64,000 nt of DNA from Rebecca billardiae RCC1528 (taxonomy: Eukaryota > Haptophyta), in contig OZ251223.1 of assembly GCA_965240325.2 (NCBI GenBank), positions 310,001 to 374,000 of the forward strand. Direction: 5' to 3'. The notes under the pieces were generated by a model. That model saw nothing but the letters and a program-made list of their open reading frames with translations, was not told where the DNA came from and did no database searches. This document shows, one piece after another, positions 32,623 to 43,772 of this stretch. A program made the position numbers and the translations under genes. Numbering within the stretch: position 1 is the stretch's first letter; each line of letters opens with the position of its first letter.

Positions 32623-34152
32623 ATGCCCGGCATATTATGCGGCCGAGCTGGCTGTGACAAAAGCGCGTCCTTTGGCAAGCCGGGTGCCGCGCGTCCCAGC
32701 CGCTGCGCCACACACAAGCTGGCCGGCATGGTGGACGTGAAGCACCCCAGGTGCGAGCATGCCGGCTGTGACAAGGTGCCGTCCTTTGGCATGTTTGGTG
32801 ACACACGTGCTAGCCGCTGCGCTGCGCACAAGCTAGCCGGCATGATCAATGTGATCAGCCGCAGGTGCGAGCACGCCGGCTGCGACAAGCACCCGTGCTA
32901 TGGCATGCCGGGCGACACCCGGTCCAGCCGCTGCGCCACACACAAGCTGGCCGGCATGGTGGACGTGCACAACCGCAGGTGCGAGCATGCCGGCTGTGAC
33001 AAGCACCCGTCCTTTGGCATGCCTGGTGACACACGAGCCAGCCACTGCGCCGCGCACAAGCTGGCTGGCATGATCAATGTGATCAGCCGAAGGTGCGAGC
33101 ACGCCGGCTGCGACAAGCACCCGTGCTATGGCATGCCGGGCGCCACACGAGCCAGCCGCTGCGCCACACACAAGCTGGCCGGCATGGTGGACGTGCACAA
33201 CCGCAGGTGCGAGCATGCCGGCTGTGACAAGCACCCGTCCTTTGGCATGCCTGGTGACACACGTGCCAGCCACTGCGCCGCGTCCAAGCTGGCTGGCATG
33301 ATCGGCCTGAGCGCTTGGCGCGAGTGCAAGCGGGCTGCAGCGCCCGAGCCTCAGCAGGGCGGCAATGCAAAGCGCCAGCGTGTGCAGCGCAACGGCGGCA
33401 GCCTAACCGCAGCCCCTGCTGGGGCTGCCGCCGGTCCGCAGCCGCATCCACAGCCGCGCATGGCCACTGCCCGCGCTGAGGCTCGCCTTCCGCGTCGCCC
33501 TGATGTCGTGAGCGGCAGCGGCCCGCGCAGCCAAGGTGATGGGCCGGGCAAGCGCGCGAGGCCGAGCAGGACACATGCCACGCGCACGCAGCTAGCCATG
33601 CGCGCTGCCCCGCCTGCTGACGGGCCAGGCGGCAGTGGTGGCGGTGAGCACGCGGCAGACGCCCCGCTGCTCGGCCAGCTGCTCGAACAAGCCGCTGATG
33701 CATTGCACATCGACGCTGCCGCCGAGCTCGCTGACGAGCGCGCCGCCGCCAAACGCACACGTGCCCAGCTCGAAAGCACACGTGCCCAGCTGGAGGGCAC
33801 GCGTGCCCAGCTCGAGGGCACACGTGCCGAGCTCGAGGGCACACGCGCAGAGCTCGAGGGCGCACGTGCCGAGCTTGAGGGCACATGTGTAGAGCTTGCG
33901 AGTCTGCTACGTACCGAGCTTGAGAGCTCACGTGCCCAGCTTGAGAGTTCACGTGCCCAGCTTGAAGGCACACGAGCCCAGCTTGAGAGCACACGAGCCC
34001 AGCTCGAGAGCTCATCACATACCGAGCTTGAGAGCGCATGTGCCCATCAGCTCGAGAGCACACGTGCCCAGCTCGAGAGCATACGCGCCCAGCTGGAGAG
34101 TACACGTGCCCAGCTTGAGAGCGCACGTGCACAGCTCACGTCCTCGGGATGA
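32623..34152 (+). CDS. EsV-1-7-type Cys/His repeat protein with heptad coiled coil
   Basis: About 509 residues; the ATG at 32,623 is the only Met upstream of the repeats. Residues 6-233 are six tandem 38-residue units with spacing C-x4-C-x16-C-x2-H-x12, exactly the EsV-1-7 repeat known from a brown-algal virus protein and the Ectocarpus developmental regulator IMMEDIATE UPRIGHT. A typical unit reads CEHAGCDKHPSFGMPGDTRA then SHCAAH. Unit 6 has Ser in place of the His (CAAS). Units alternate MINV and MVDV types, so the array grew by 76-residue blocks. After a basic Ala/Pro-rich linker (234-377) comes a heptad region (about 378-506) of (S/G)TRAQLE units, a probable coiled coil encoded by a 21-bp minisatellite. 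Likely zinc binding and regulatory; molecular function of the family is unproven. Confidence 0.86.
   Translation: MPGILCGRAGCDKSASFGKPGAARPSRCATHKLAGMVDVKHPRCEHAGCDKVPSFGMFGDTRASRCAAHKLAGMINVISRRCEHAGCDKHPCYGMPGDTRSSRCATHKLAGMVDVHNRRCEHAGCDKHPSFGMPGDTRASHCAAHKLAGMINVISRRCEHAGCDKHPCYGMPGATRASRCATHKLAGMVDVHNRRCEHAGCDKHPSFGMPGDTRASHCAASKLAGMIGLSAWRECKRAAAPEPQQGGNAKRQRVQRNGGSLTAAPAGAAAGPQPHPQPRMATARAEARLPRRPDVVSGSGPRSQGDGPGKRARPSRTHATRTQLAMRAAPPADGPGGSGGGEHAADAPLLGQLLEQAADALHIDAAAELADERAAAKRTRAQLESTRAQLEGTRAQLEGTRAELEGTRAELEGARAELEGTCVELASLLRTELESSRAQLESSRAQLEGTRAQLESTRAQLESSSHTELESACAHQLESTRAQLESIRAQLESTRAQLESARAQLTSSG
33752..34140 (+). repeat. 21-bp coding minisatellite (heptad repeats)
   Basis: About 18 imperfect copies of a 21-bp unit (core CGTGCCCAGCTCGAGAGCACA) encode RAQLEST/RAELEGT heptads. 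Interruptions such as LLRTELESS and SSHTELESAC break the register. Confidence 0.92.
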
Positions 34153-34748
34153 GATCGACGACGGCATGATTTTGGCGCACGCCCCCCCCGAAAGGTCTGA
34201 GCGTGAGCGAAAGCCGGGGGGTGGGGGGGGCGGCGCACGTGCTCCGCAAAATCAAAAAAGAGGGCGCGCAGGATTTGGGGGAGTTTTTGTAGGTGGATTT
34301 AGCCATTTTTAGGTGTGAACACCGCATATATGTGAGACGATATCGCTGCCCTTGATGACGGTCTGATTGCGTCAAGATGTGAGATTCTCCCCTGCCCGTA
34401 TAAATCCTAATCGGCGGATAGTAAGTAATAGAAGAATGCGTACTCAAATAGGAAAAAGGCGTCTGCATCGCTTTCTGATATGGTGGGCCGTTGGGCCCGT
34501 TGGCGTGATTCTCCTGCTGATATACACTTTTGGTTTGCTGATTCCAATTCAACGAGTAAAGAATCTTGGTCAGAGTCGTCTCCCATTATCCTTCTCCCAT
34601 GAAGAGAACCACACTTCAAAATAAACAACGTTTAGTATCAACAGTATTATGACACGACGTTCGTCATTGCGGCTCGTTAGTCGTTTGTCTATTGGTACGG
34701 GTCCGCGTCTCCGCGAAATGAACCCTGCCAGATCTTTGCCTGATGATA
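34153..34748. other. Low-GC intergenic segment
   Basis: The sequence drops to clearly lower GC between about 34,310 and 34,740. One small frame from an ATG at 34,436 to 34,624 has a single hydrophobic stretch (VGPVGVILLLIYTFGLLI), but without homology I do not call it a gene. Confidence 0.5.
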
Positions 34749-35301
34749 CAGGCAATCGCGGGCAATAAGAAATCAGAGATCTCACGGCTAGCCTCGGTTT
34801 CTTAGCCGTTCGGTAGGCCGAGCGCCTACGGAGTCTCAGTTTCTTAGCTAGGTCCGCCCGCCGCGCAGGCGCAGGGGGGCAGAGCCCCCCGCTGAGTCTT
34901 TAGGCCCGGCCGGCGAGGCCGACGAAATAAATTTTGGGCCTTTTGGAGCAAATCTGGCATGATGTTGCATGGATGCTGCGGTGCACTGGCCAGGAGTCAG
35001 TCATCAGGAGAAGTCGGGACAGCGGGACTTGGCCTGTACTCGAAGTCGGGCCGCGCGCCGCGTCCGCCCGACGGGCCGACTGCGCCTCGCCCCTCGGCGC
35101 GGACCACACTCCCGGACCACTCGTCAGCCGGGATGACGTAGTCATCCCGGTTTCTTAGTGTGACTATGCGTATAGCGCGAACCAGCCAATCGCTAGCCTC
35201 AGTTTCTGCTAGGCCAGATCCGCAGATAGCAAGCCCCAGTTTCTTAACGTGACAGCTCAGACTCAGTAGCCTTAGGCTTATATTTTATAGCCCGCGATTG
35301 G
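34749..35301. mobile_element. ~0.5-kb TIR element (MITE-like), copy 2
   Basis: Left end CAGGCAATCGCGGGCAATAA is intact. The inside follows copy 1 (26,610-27,139) almost throughout, with small indels such as an AAT insertion near 34,925. The right end is decayed to TTATAGCCCGCGATTGGC, so this copy has probably lost mobility. Confidence 0.85.
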
Positions 35302-35653
35302 CAGCACCCGTGTCACATGTAACTGACTACTGAGTAACTACGGACTGTCTAAGCTAGACTATATATGAGTATGAATGAAGGGTCCTGCGCACGCCTGTCA
35401 CGCGACACGCCGCACACAGCGCGTCAGCGGTCTCGGCGGCTCCGCTGAGCCTGCAGTGGTGGAGCACTGTCAAGTCCAAGCCGAACACTGGAGCGCGCGC
35501 CTCCGTCGCCGCAGCGCCCGCAGCCGGCCTGGGACCGGCCCGCGCCGCTGCCGCCAGTCGGATGCGCAAGCCGGATGGCCCGGTGCCGACCACAGGCGCG
35601 ACACCCGACACGGCCCCATGCGGCTCTTCCCCCAACCCCCGGACCGTGCACGC

Positions 35654-36924
<1,271 letters not shown>

Positions 36925-38814
36925 ATGGACGGGCTCCGCCAGCGCGGCCTGCTGCGCAGGCCGCACCTGGACCGCACGGCGCTCAAGTTCTCGTTCGAGG
37001 TCCACGTCCACTCGCTCGATCTCAAGCCCCACGTCCGCGCCGGCTCCGTCTCCGTCCTGTGGACGCGCGGCTCGAAGGCGGCGTCGACCGCCGAGGTGGC
37101 CGTGGGCGCCGAGGGGCGCGCGGTCGTGGAGGAGAAGCTGTGCCTGCTGTGCACGCTGTTCCGCGACGAGAGCAAGCAGAGCTACGACCGTAAGCTCTGC
37201 ACCTTCACCGTCGTCCAGCGGCCGGACATCAAGCTCGGCCGCGCGTCGATCGACCTCGCCGAGCACGCGGCCGTGCAGACGAGCGGCGACGGCGACGCGC
37301 CGTTCGAGGTGAGCGTGCAGCGCGGCGGGATCGTGGTGGGCACGCTGCGCGTCTCCATCGCGTCGCGCTGGCTGCAAAGCTACCGCCGCCACGGCCTGCG
37401 CGCCGCGGGCGCGCACGGCGCGGGCGCGGACGTCTCTTCCGTGGGCTCGGGCTCGGCGGGCGCCGGCGGCGGCTTGAGCGACGACGACGACGACGACGAC
37501 ACGGCCGCCAGCGAGAGCGAGTCGGACGGCGGCGGCTCGGAGGCTGGGCTCGATGGTGTCGAGGAGGGCCACCTGGAGGGGCAGGGCCTGCGGGGCGGCT
37601 CGACGCGCCTCAGCTGCGCGCCCGCGTACCGTCGGCCCAGCCCGCGCGCGGCGGCCCCGAGCCTGTTTGCGAGCGCGGGCAGCCTGCAGCTGCCGCCACG
37701 GCGCGAGCGCTCGGCCACCTCCGACGGCTCGCACGCCACCTCGCACGCCGCGGACGCCGAGCTGCAGTCGCAGCTCGCGGAGGAGCGCGCCACCCGCCGC
37801 GCCCTCGAGGCCGAGCTCAGCGCGCACACGCGCCACGCGAGCGCGTCACAGGCGCAGCGGCACGCTCGCGTCGTCGAGCTGCGCCGCACCTCGACCACGG
37901 CGAGCGCGACGGGCGAGGCGGCGCGGCAGGCGGAGCAGACGCAGGCGCTGCGCGAGCGGCTCGCGGAGGCCGAGGCGCGGCACGCCGCCGCCGAGGAGCG
38001 CTGGCGCGACGAGCTCGGCAAGGTGCGGCGCGAGAAGGAGACAGCGCTCGCCGAGCTGCGCCAGATGGCGGCCGAGCGCGAGGCGCAGCTGGCGGGCGAG
38101 CTCTCGCGCGTGGAGGAGACGTTCGGGGAGCGGCTGGCGCGCGCGGAGGAGCAGAAGATGGACGTGTCGCGCCGGCTGGGCAAGACCGCGCGCTCGAAGG
38201 AGTCCATCATCTCGCAGCTCGAGGCGGAGAAGACGATGCTCGAGCTGCGCGCCGACGCGCTCGAGAACGAGCTGTGCGAGGCGCTGGACGCCAAGCGGCG
38301 GCAGTCGGAGCAGACGGCGCAGCTCACGCGCCGCGTGGGCGAGCTCGAGGCCGAGCTGCGCGAGGCGGTGGCGGAGGTCGCGGCGGCGGCGGCGGGCACT
38401 GGCGGCGGCGCTGCGCCGGCCGCGCGCGCGCCGGCCGACGGCCGCCCCGCCGCCGCGCTCGACGCGTCCGAGCTCGAGCACGAGGCAGACTCGCTGCTCG
38501 AGGAGCTCAGCGTGAGCACGTCCGTGCGGGACGCGCTGCGCGACGAGATGGCGAAGCTCGAGCGCGAGCTGGTGGGCGCGAAGCTCGCGCTCGCGCAGGC
38601 GGAGGAGGAGAAGGCGCAGCTCCGGCGCCAGCTCAAGGCGTCGAGAGCGCGACAGCTCGCCGTCGCCGAGCGCATGACCGAGCTCGAGGTCCGGCTCGCG
38701 CGCTCGTTCGACGAGTCGTCCGCAACGGAGGAGCGCATCGCCGAGGCGTTCTCCGGAGTGATCCGAGACCTCGAGGAGCAGCTGCGGGCGGCGCACGCCG
38801 CGCACGCGCGCTGA
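36925..38814 (+). CDS. NT-C2 domain coiled-coil protein
   Basis: About 629 residues from the ATG at 36,925 (MDGLRQRGLLRRPHLDRTAL). Residues about 13-150 read as an N-terminal C2-like (EEIG1/EHBP1, NT-C2) domain: KFSFEVHVHSLDLKP, VSVLWTRGSK, CTFTVVQRPDIKLGRASIDL and GTLRVSIASRWLQSY. This fold usually binds membranes or tethers proteins at them. An acidic linker (DDDDDDDTAASESESDGGG) and a Ser/Arg region follow. From about 270 to the end the chain is almost pure coiled coil rich in Glu, Arg, Ala and Leu (REKETALAELRQMAAEREAQ, LEAEKTMLELRADALENELC). Expected role: linker between membrane and cytoskeleton, vesicle or flagellar apparatus. Pairing with centrin is suggestive, not proof, of a shared process. 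Confidence 0.85.
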   Translation: MDGLRQRGLLRRPHLDRTALKFSFEVHVHSLDLKPHVRAGSVSVLWTRGSKAASTAEVAVGAEGRAVVEEKLCLLCTLFRDESKQSYDRKLCTFTVVQRPDIKLGRASIDLAEHAAVQTSGDGDAPFEVSVQRGGIVVGTLRVSIASRWLQSYRRHGLRAAGAHGAGADVSSVGSGSAGAGGGLSDDDDDDDTAASESESDGGGSEAGLDGVEEGHLEGQGLRGGSTRLSCAPAYRRPSPRAAAPSLFASAGSLQLPPRRERSATSDGSHATSHAADAELQSQLAEERATRRALEAELSAHTRHASASQAQRHARVVELRRTSTTASATGEAARQAEQTQALRERLAEAEARHAAAEERWRDELGKVRREKETALAELRQMAAEREAQLAGELSRVEETFGERLARAEEQKMDVSRRLGKTARSKESIISQLEAEKTMLELRADALENELCEALDAKRRQSEQTAQLTRRVGELEAELREAVAEVAAAAAGTGGGAAPAARAPADGRPAAALDASELEHEADSLLEELSVSTSVRDALRDEMAKLERELVGAKLALAQAEEEKAQLRRQLKASRARQLAVAERMTELEVRLARSFDESSATEERIAEAFSGVIRDLEEQLRAAHAAHAR

Positions 38815-39024
38815 GGGCGCGGTAGGTCGCGCTCGCCCCATCACCAAGCTCTGTCCATGGACTGCAGAGTACAGTCTGCTCTCATCATCTAAGCAGCAGG
38901 CGCTCGTCTTCGCGGGCCACCGGCGGCGGCCGGCCGGCGACCCAGACCCAGTAGTTTCACTACTGTTTAACCGTACTGTCGTAGCTATCATTAAGCTACT
39001 AGCAGCTAAGTGGATCGTCTATCA

Positions 39025-39060
<36 letters not shown>

Positions 39061-39186
39061 GACGAGCATATATATATTTATTAAATATATATATATAGTC
39101 TTATAGATGACTGCCGCCCGCTACTGACAGTCTGACTGCTGACTCAGCTTCGGAGGCAGCCTGCGGGCCCGTGTTGCGTGTACTAA
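38815..39186. other. Convergent 3' intergenic with (CA)n and AT tracts
   Basis: Between convergent gene ends. Contains (AC)n at 39,031-39,060 with flanking ATAT, then an AT-rich tract to about 39,099 with a TATATATTTATTAAATATATA palindrome-like core. No gene. Confidence 0.8.
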
Positions 39187-39903
39187 TCAGGCGGCACCAT
39201 CACGCGGATCCGCCGGAGCACAGCCGAGATAACGTGCGACCGCAATCGAATCCGTCGCGACGGCGAAGTAGCACGGCGCGGTGATGAGGTTCAAGCCAGT
39301 CCAGTACTCGGCGGAGGGCCCCACGGCCACGTCTGCACGGCCCACGACGGACAGCAGGCTCTGCATAGGGAAGTAGTCTGGATGCAAATAGTGCCACCAG
39401 TGGCCTCCCCACATCAGCGGGATCTCCGCCACAGGGCCGCCGACAGACACGATAGCAGCAATCAGTAGGGTCGAGAGAGAGCCGTCCAGCAAGCGCCACT
39501 GGAGAAGCGCGACGGCTAGAAGAGCGCCAGTGCCCGGAAGCGCGGGCAGTGCGCTCACTGATTCGCTCAGCTTGACAATGAGAGCCGTCGTGACAACGGC
39601 TGCTGCCGCGCGCTCCACATCGGATAGGCCTCGCACGCTGGGGCCCGGACCGGGTGCCAGCCCCACGAATCGCGCGACCGCACGTGGTAGAATGCTGCCG
39701 ATGACCGCATACGCGATCGCGAGAAGCCCGGGGACGAGCGCAGACGTCGCCGCGACGCCGAGGCCCAGGTCGACGCGCACAGGCAGAACGTCATACTGCA
39801 GGAGGGCCTGGTTGTGGAGGGCGTCGACGCACGGGCCTACGACGCCGCCGAAGCACGCAAGCTTGCCCAACGCCGAGTAGTCCAGTGGGATCGGGCGCCG
39901 CAT
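39187..39903 (-). CDS. Small multi-pass membrane protein, unknown
   Basis: About 238 residues from the ATG at 39,903 (MRRPIPLDYSALGKLACFGG). The frame continues upstream to 40,044 and beyond, but that part is low complexity and antisense to the better-looking start of the neighbouring hydrolase. Several hydrophobic segments: LACFGGVVGPCVDALHNQAL, ALVPGLLAIAYAVIGSILP, AAAVVTTALIVKL, LLAVALLQWRLL and TLLIAAIVSVGGPVAEIPLM. Notable residues: GPxxDxxHNQALLQYD and WGGHWWHYLHPDYFP. The layout recalls INSIG-like or plastid membrane proteins of plants and algae, but I could not confirm a family. Divergent from the hydrolase gene. Confidence 0.62.
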   Translation of the reverse strand: MRRPIPLDYSALGKLACFGGVVGPCVDALHNQALLQYDVLPVRVDLGLGVAATSALVPGLLAIAYAVIGSILPRAVARFVGLAPGPGPSVRGLSDVERAAAAVVTTALIVKLSESVSALPALPGTGALLAVALLQWRLLDGSLSTLLIAAIVSVGGPVAEIPLMWGGHWWHYLHPDYFPMQSLLSVVGRADVAVGPSAEYWTGLNLITAPCYFAVATDSIAVARYLGCAPADPRDGAA

Positions 39904-40042
39904 GGACAGCCGCCTGATCTCGGCGGCCGCGAGCCGATGACGGATTCGTTGGGATGCACGCCGGCGACGACGACGACCTCCAGACCTCCCGCTTTTTTTG
40001 GTCCACGATGGCTGCTCGGCCGCCGCGCCCACAAGCGAGGCC
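39904..40042. promoter_or_regulatory. Very short shared upstream region
   Basis: Only 139 bases separate the chosen divergent starts. A T7 run with GTCCACGATGG lies at about 39,993-40,012. Overlapping 5' ends are possible. Confidence 0.4.
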
Positions 40043-41047
40043 ATGAGCGAGACCATCGTGGTCCTGCATGGGCTGGCCCGGGTGCCAGAACTCAACGGCT
40101 CGCATGCAGCAGTCATTGGCGAGCTCGTAGACGACGCCGACGCCGACGCACGCGTCCCTGTCCGAGTCATCTGGCCTGCTCGCGACGATGCCGACGTGCT
40201 CGTGCGTCGACGGCACCTACGGCCCCGCTCGCGCTTCGAACGAACGCCACCGACGCTTGCTCACTGTCGGCTTCCGCGGACTCTTCAGCCGGTGCTCTAC
40301 GAGCCCTCGCGCGACGGACACGAAACCAACCTGCTCATCGTGTTGCACGGGGTCGGTGATGCTGCCACCAATTTTATCGAGTTCGGTCGGCGGCTTCAGC
40401 TACCTCAGACCAGCCTGCTCGCTCTCACCGCCCCCATGCCGCTGCCGTGCGGCATCAGCGGGAGCTCGTGGGTGGCGACTTTCGAGGACGACGGCTCTCT
40501 GCTCGAGCGCACGCTGAAACCGGGCGACCGCCGGCGTCTCGACGGCCTCACACGCACTCGCTCCGCGCTTCTCGAGCTCGTGACTGTCCTCGAGCGATGC
40601 AACTGGCGTCGCTCGGAGCTCTTCCTGCTCGGGTTCTCGCAGGGCGCAGATGTCGCGCTGGACCTCGCGACGCGCACCCCCGCCCCGACGCTCGGCGGGG
40701 TGGTCGGCCTCTCGTGCGCGTGTGTGCTCGCTGAGGACCGCGTGGATCGCGAGCCTGTGGGTAGTGGGCCGCGTGCAGCGACGCCCATCTTGACGATGCA
40801 CGGCTCAGCCGATGATGTGGTCACGATCGAGCGCGCTCGGGAAGGTGCCGAGTTCCTCGCGGCACGCCTCGCAGACCGCTCGCTGCATACCTTCGTCGAG
40901 CTGCGCGGGGCGGGGCACTCCACCCCGCGCTCTGCTGAGCATGCGCGACCGCTCCATGCTTGGCTCGCACAGCATCTCGCATGTCGCTCGCTTGCACTCG
41001 AGCAAGATGCTGATGTGGTCGAGCTCTCGGCGGGCGGCGCCTCATAG
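40043..41047 (+). CDS. RPELNG-type N-terminal module fused to carboxylesterase/phospholipase-like hydrolase
   Basis: About 334 residues from the ATG at 40,043. Residues 1-65 (VVLHGLARVPELNGSHAAVI, then ARVPVRVI and VLVRRRHLRPRSRF) match a small module common in algal proteins, with a 'GLxxRPELNG...VRV...NLRP' layout. From about 90 the chain is an Abhydrolase_2-type serine hydrolase: TNLLIVLHGVGDAATNF (strand and oxyanion loop), LTAPMPLPCG, then the nucleophile elbow GFSQG with Ser199, a candidate Asp257 or Asp258 (HGSADDVV) and His292 (GAGHSTP). The complete triad suggests an active esterase or acyl-protein thioesterase. The substrate is not predictable. The last about 25 residues are non-conserved. 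The N-terminal fusion is the odd feature. Confidence 0.8.
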   Translation: MSETIVVLHGLARVPELNGSHAAVIGELVDDADADARVPVRVIWPARDDADVLVRRRHLRPRSRFERTPPTLAHCRLPRTLQPVLYEPSRDGHETNLLIVLHGVGDAATNFIEFGRRLQLPQTSLLALTAPMPLPCGISGSSWVATFEDDGSLLERTLKPGDRRRLDGLTRTRSALLELVTVLERCNWRRSELFLLGFSQGADVALDLATRTPAPTLGGVVGLSCACVLAEDRVDREPVGSGPRAATPILTMHGSADDVVTIERAREGAEFLAARLADRSLHTFVELRGAGHSTPRSAEHARPLHAWLAQHLACRSLALEQDADVVELSAGGAS

Positions 41048-41242
41048 CGTGGCCGCCCACGGTCAGTGGTCACCGGAGGAAACGGCGGCCTGCTGAGTAA
41101 GAACAATTATGTCGTTATATATATATATACTGCTATACTTATCCTTTTATTACTTTTTAGTTTGAATCGTCCGCGCCGGTCCCGGACGGGTTATATATAC
41201 AATCTTTGATGTCTTGTATATGTGTGTGTGTGTGTGTGTGTG

Positions 41243-41323
<81 letters not shown>

Positions 41324-41325
41324 TG
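41048..41325. repeat. (TG)n-(GA)n compound microsatellite
   Basis: (TG)n at 41,215-41,243 runs into (GA)n at 41,245-41,320. It directly abuts the left end of the 4.8-kb TIR structure that follows. The 41,048-41,214 stretch is AT-rich without a gene. Confidence 0.95.
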
Positions 41326-41461
41326 TCACGTCAGCTGTATTGCCGTTTTGGAAAGTGTGGTCAGGTGTATTGCCAAGCGCACGTTTTGACTACCGTGGTC
41401 AGTTGTATTGCCGTTTTCCATGTTTGGGAATCACGTGTCAATCTTGTTGCCAACGTCGAAT

Positions 41462-42241
41462 ACAGGGGTCTCAACAATTAGCTGTATCTCTGTTTGTGCC
41501 ACTGGACAGGCATGTGAGCACTTGATTGCCTGGCTAGATGTGGTCTAGCACAGCCCACTCCCTGACCATTCTGACGAGTGGGTGGCTGCTTGGCCAGCTC
41601 TCCATGCTGGGCTGTGGTGCCATCCAGAGTGCGCATGTGCAGCAGCCCAGGTGGGTGCAGCGAGGGGTGCGGCAGGCAGCAGTGGGTGGTCAGCTTGAAA
41701 ATCCATGCAGGCCAGCCACCAGCAGCTGGGCTGCAGAGCTCTTGGCTGCACCAGCCCCACTCCAGCCCCCTCAAGTCGGGTGGCTGGCCACCCTCGGGGT
41801 GTGTCAGCGGGTGCTGCTGCTGGCCTCCCAGTGCAGGGGAGCTGACCCGACAGGTCCTTGCGCAGGTGGGGGTGCGGGATTGGGCACTGTGCCACAGCAG
41901 CTGCATCCCATGAGCTCCCCCCCAGGTGGCATGCAGCCCACCCTAGGGGGTACCAGATCCACTGCCAAGCACAATTTAGGCCTGGCCTGTGTGGGCACAC
42001 GGCCCGCGACCAGTGACGACAAGCCTGCGGCAGGATCTGGCCAGCTGCGACAGGCTGTACGCCTGCAGCCGTGTGACCTGCTGGTGTGCCCAACTCCAGC
42101 CCACGCGCGCTGGGGCTGACGCGCTGGGTCGAAACCGTCGTGCACGGGCCGTGGGGGCCGCCTGGGTCAGCCCAGGGGGGCAGGGTGAGCAGTGGCGTGC
42201 AGCTCAGTCAGAATGTGACGTTTAATTGTTGAGACCCCTGT
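41462..42241 (+). repeat. 780-bp unit, copy A
   Basis: Offset by exactly 2,311 bases from copy B; frames read in both copies are identical throughout, so the two units look sequence-identical. Ends carry 18-20-bp inverted repeats. Open frames on both strands (to about 190 residues, Trp/Ala/Gln-rich) match no family I know. Confidence 0.9.
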
Positions 42242-43069
42242 GCCAGTAGAACAAGCCAGGCATGGATAGGCACCATGGCTTTGTGGGTGATCCGCCACCA
42301 TGTTGGTAGGACGGAATGCAAGCCTGCTTTCGTGCGAGAAGACCTAGATCTTCTGCAGCACACTGCTTTGTTTTGTTCAAGGATTGCTCTCACGGTTGGT
42401 GCGAGAGGGCTACGGCAGGGGTGATTCTGCCCCTGGGGAGGCAGGGGGCAGGGCCTGGCAGTCGTACAACGCCAAGTTGGGCCCATGAGTCCCTGCAGTG
42501 CGCTGATTTGAGCACGGAAACATCCGCCAGGGCTGGTACAGCCATGCCTGGCAACGCCGCCCGAGTGCGGCTGCCATCGCAGGGGTCCATGCGGCGGCTG
42601 ACTTTGGCAGCTCGCTGCTGGCGGCTGGAACTCTCGCGCCCGAATCAAGCTCAAAGTCTCGATTCCGACAGGCGTCGGGTCGGCCTTCCGAAGCAGCTTC
42701 CGGGCGTGATGCGTTCGCTCGACTCGGAAAGGCGTTTTGCGGGCCCGCCGGATTCGCGGGCAAACGCAAACAGTTTGGCCGGCCGCTACCATGCCACCCC
42801 GAAAGGTGGCCGGTGGGCGGCCACTGGCGGGCGCAACTCGCGCGATGGTGAAGCCCACGCTCATTACGTGCCTGATGGTGGCCAAGCCAGGTGGCAAGAA
42901 GAGGAGGCACCTTGGTCAGCCCGTGACGGTGCTCACAAGCACCAGCTGGCCCTGGCCAGTACACCCCATATGAGGGGCCAAGGCCATCATCACCTACCTC
43001 ATGCAGATGCAGGTGTCCACCCCTAAGATGTTGGCACCAAGTTCGGCTTCACTGCCCTGCAATGCAGGG
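42242..43069. other. Unique part of the composite insertion
   Basis: Frames of about 230 residues exist on both strands (e.g. minus 42,208-42,897) but show no domain and have atypical composition. No gene is called. Confidence 0.4.
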
Positions 43070-43640
43070 CGTGGCACAAGAAGCAGGCCTGGCGTGTCGT
43101 ACGCGACCCGTGCGGGCCGCCCAGGCCGAACGGCAGCCCCTCTTCCATCGCCTAGCCCGAGCCCAGGTGCTACGTCTGCCCTGCGGCCAGTGGGAGCCAG
43201 TGGGGTGGCCCACGGCTGGCTGTGCAGCGCTATGAGCGGTGCCAGACCAGCTAGATAATGGGCAGGATCGGGCCTGGCGTGTCGTACGCGACCCGTACGG
43301 GCCGCCCAGGCCGAACAGCAGCCCCGGTTTCATCACCTAGCCCGAGCCCAGATGCTACGTCTGCCCTGCGGCCAGTGGGCGCCAGTGCGGGTGGCCCACG
43401 GCTGGCTGTGCAGCAGCTATGAGCGGTGCCAAACCAGCTAGATGATGGGCAGGATCGGGCCTGGCGTGTCGTACGCGACCCGTACGGGCCGCCTGGGCCG
43501 AACGGCAGCCCCGGTTTCATCACCTAGCCCGAGCCCAGATGCTACGTCTGCCCTGCTGCCAGTGGGCGCCAGTGGGGTGGCCCACGGCTGGCTGTGCAGC
43601 CGCTATGAGCGGTGCCAGACCAGCGAGGTTGCCGGTCAGA
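43070..43640 (+). repeat. ~186-bp tandem repeat, three copies
   Basis: GGCCTGGCGTGTCGTACGCG begins at about 43,086, 43,271 and 43,458 (periods 185 and 187). Units share CCTAGCCCGAGCCCAG and GTGGCCCACGGCTGGCTGTG. No coding function seen. Confidence 0.92.
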
Positions 43641-43772
43641 TCGAGCTGGGCTGGTCCCTAGTGGCATCTTTCACAGGTCTGGCGTGACATGCGCAGCTGC
43701 TCTTGCTCATAAGAGCCATTGTTGGGCTCCTGCTGAGCCTGGGTGATGATGTGCAAGTGCATCCGACCCCGC

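Noticed and set aside
34436-34624. Small ORF with one hydrophobic segment
   Set aside because: Short, isolated, next to transposon debris, and no family recognised.
39904-40170. Extending the small membrane protein N-terminus to 40,044 or beyond
   Set aside because: The minus text is low complexity while the plus strand there encodes a recognisable RPELNG module; both as coding is unlikely.
41478-42145. ORFs of 110-190 residues within the 780-bp units as transposase genes
   Set aside because: Open on both strands at once, no catalytic motif, and composition unlike a nuclease.
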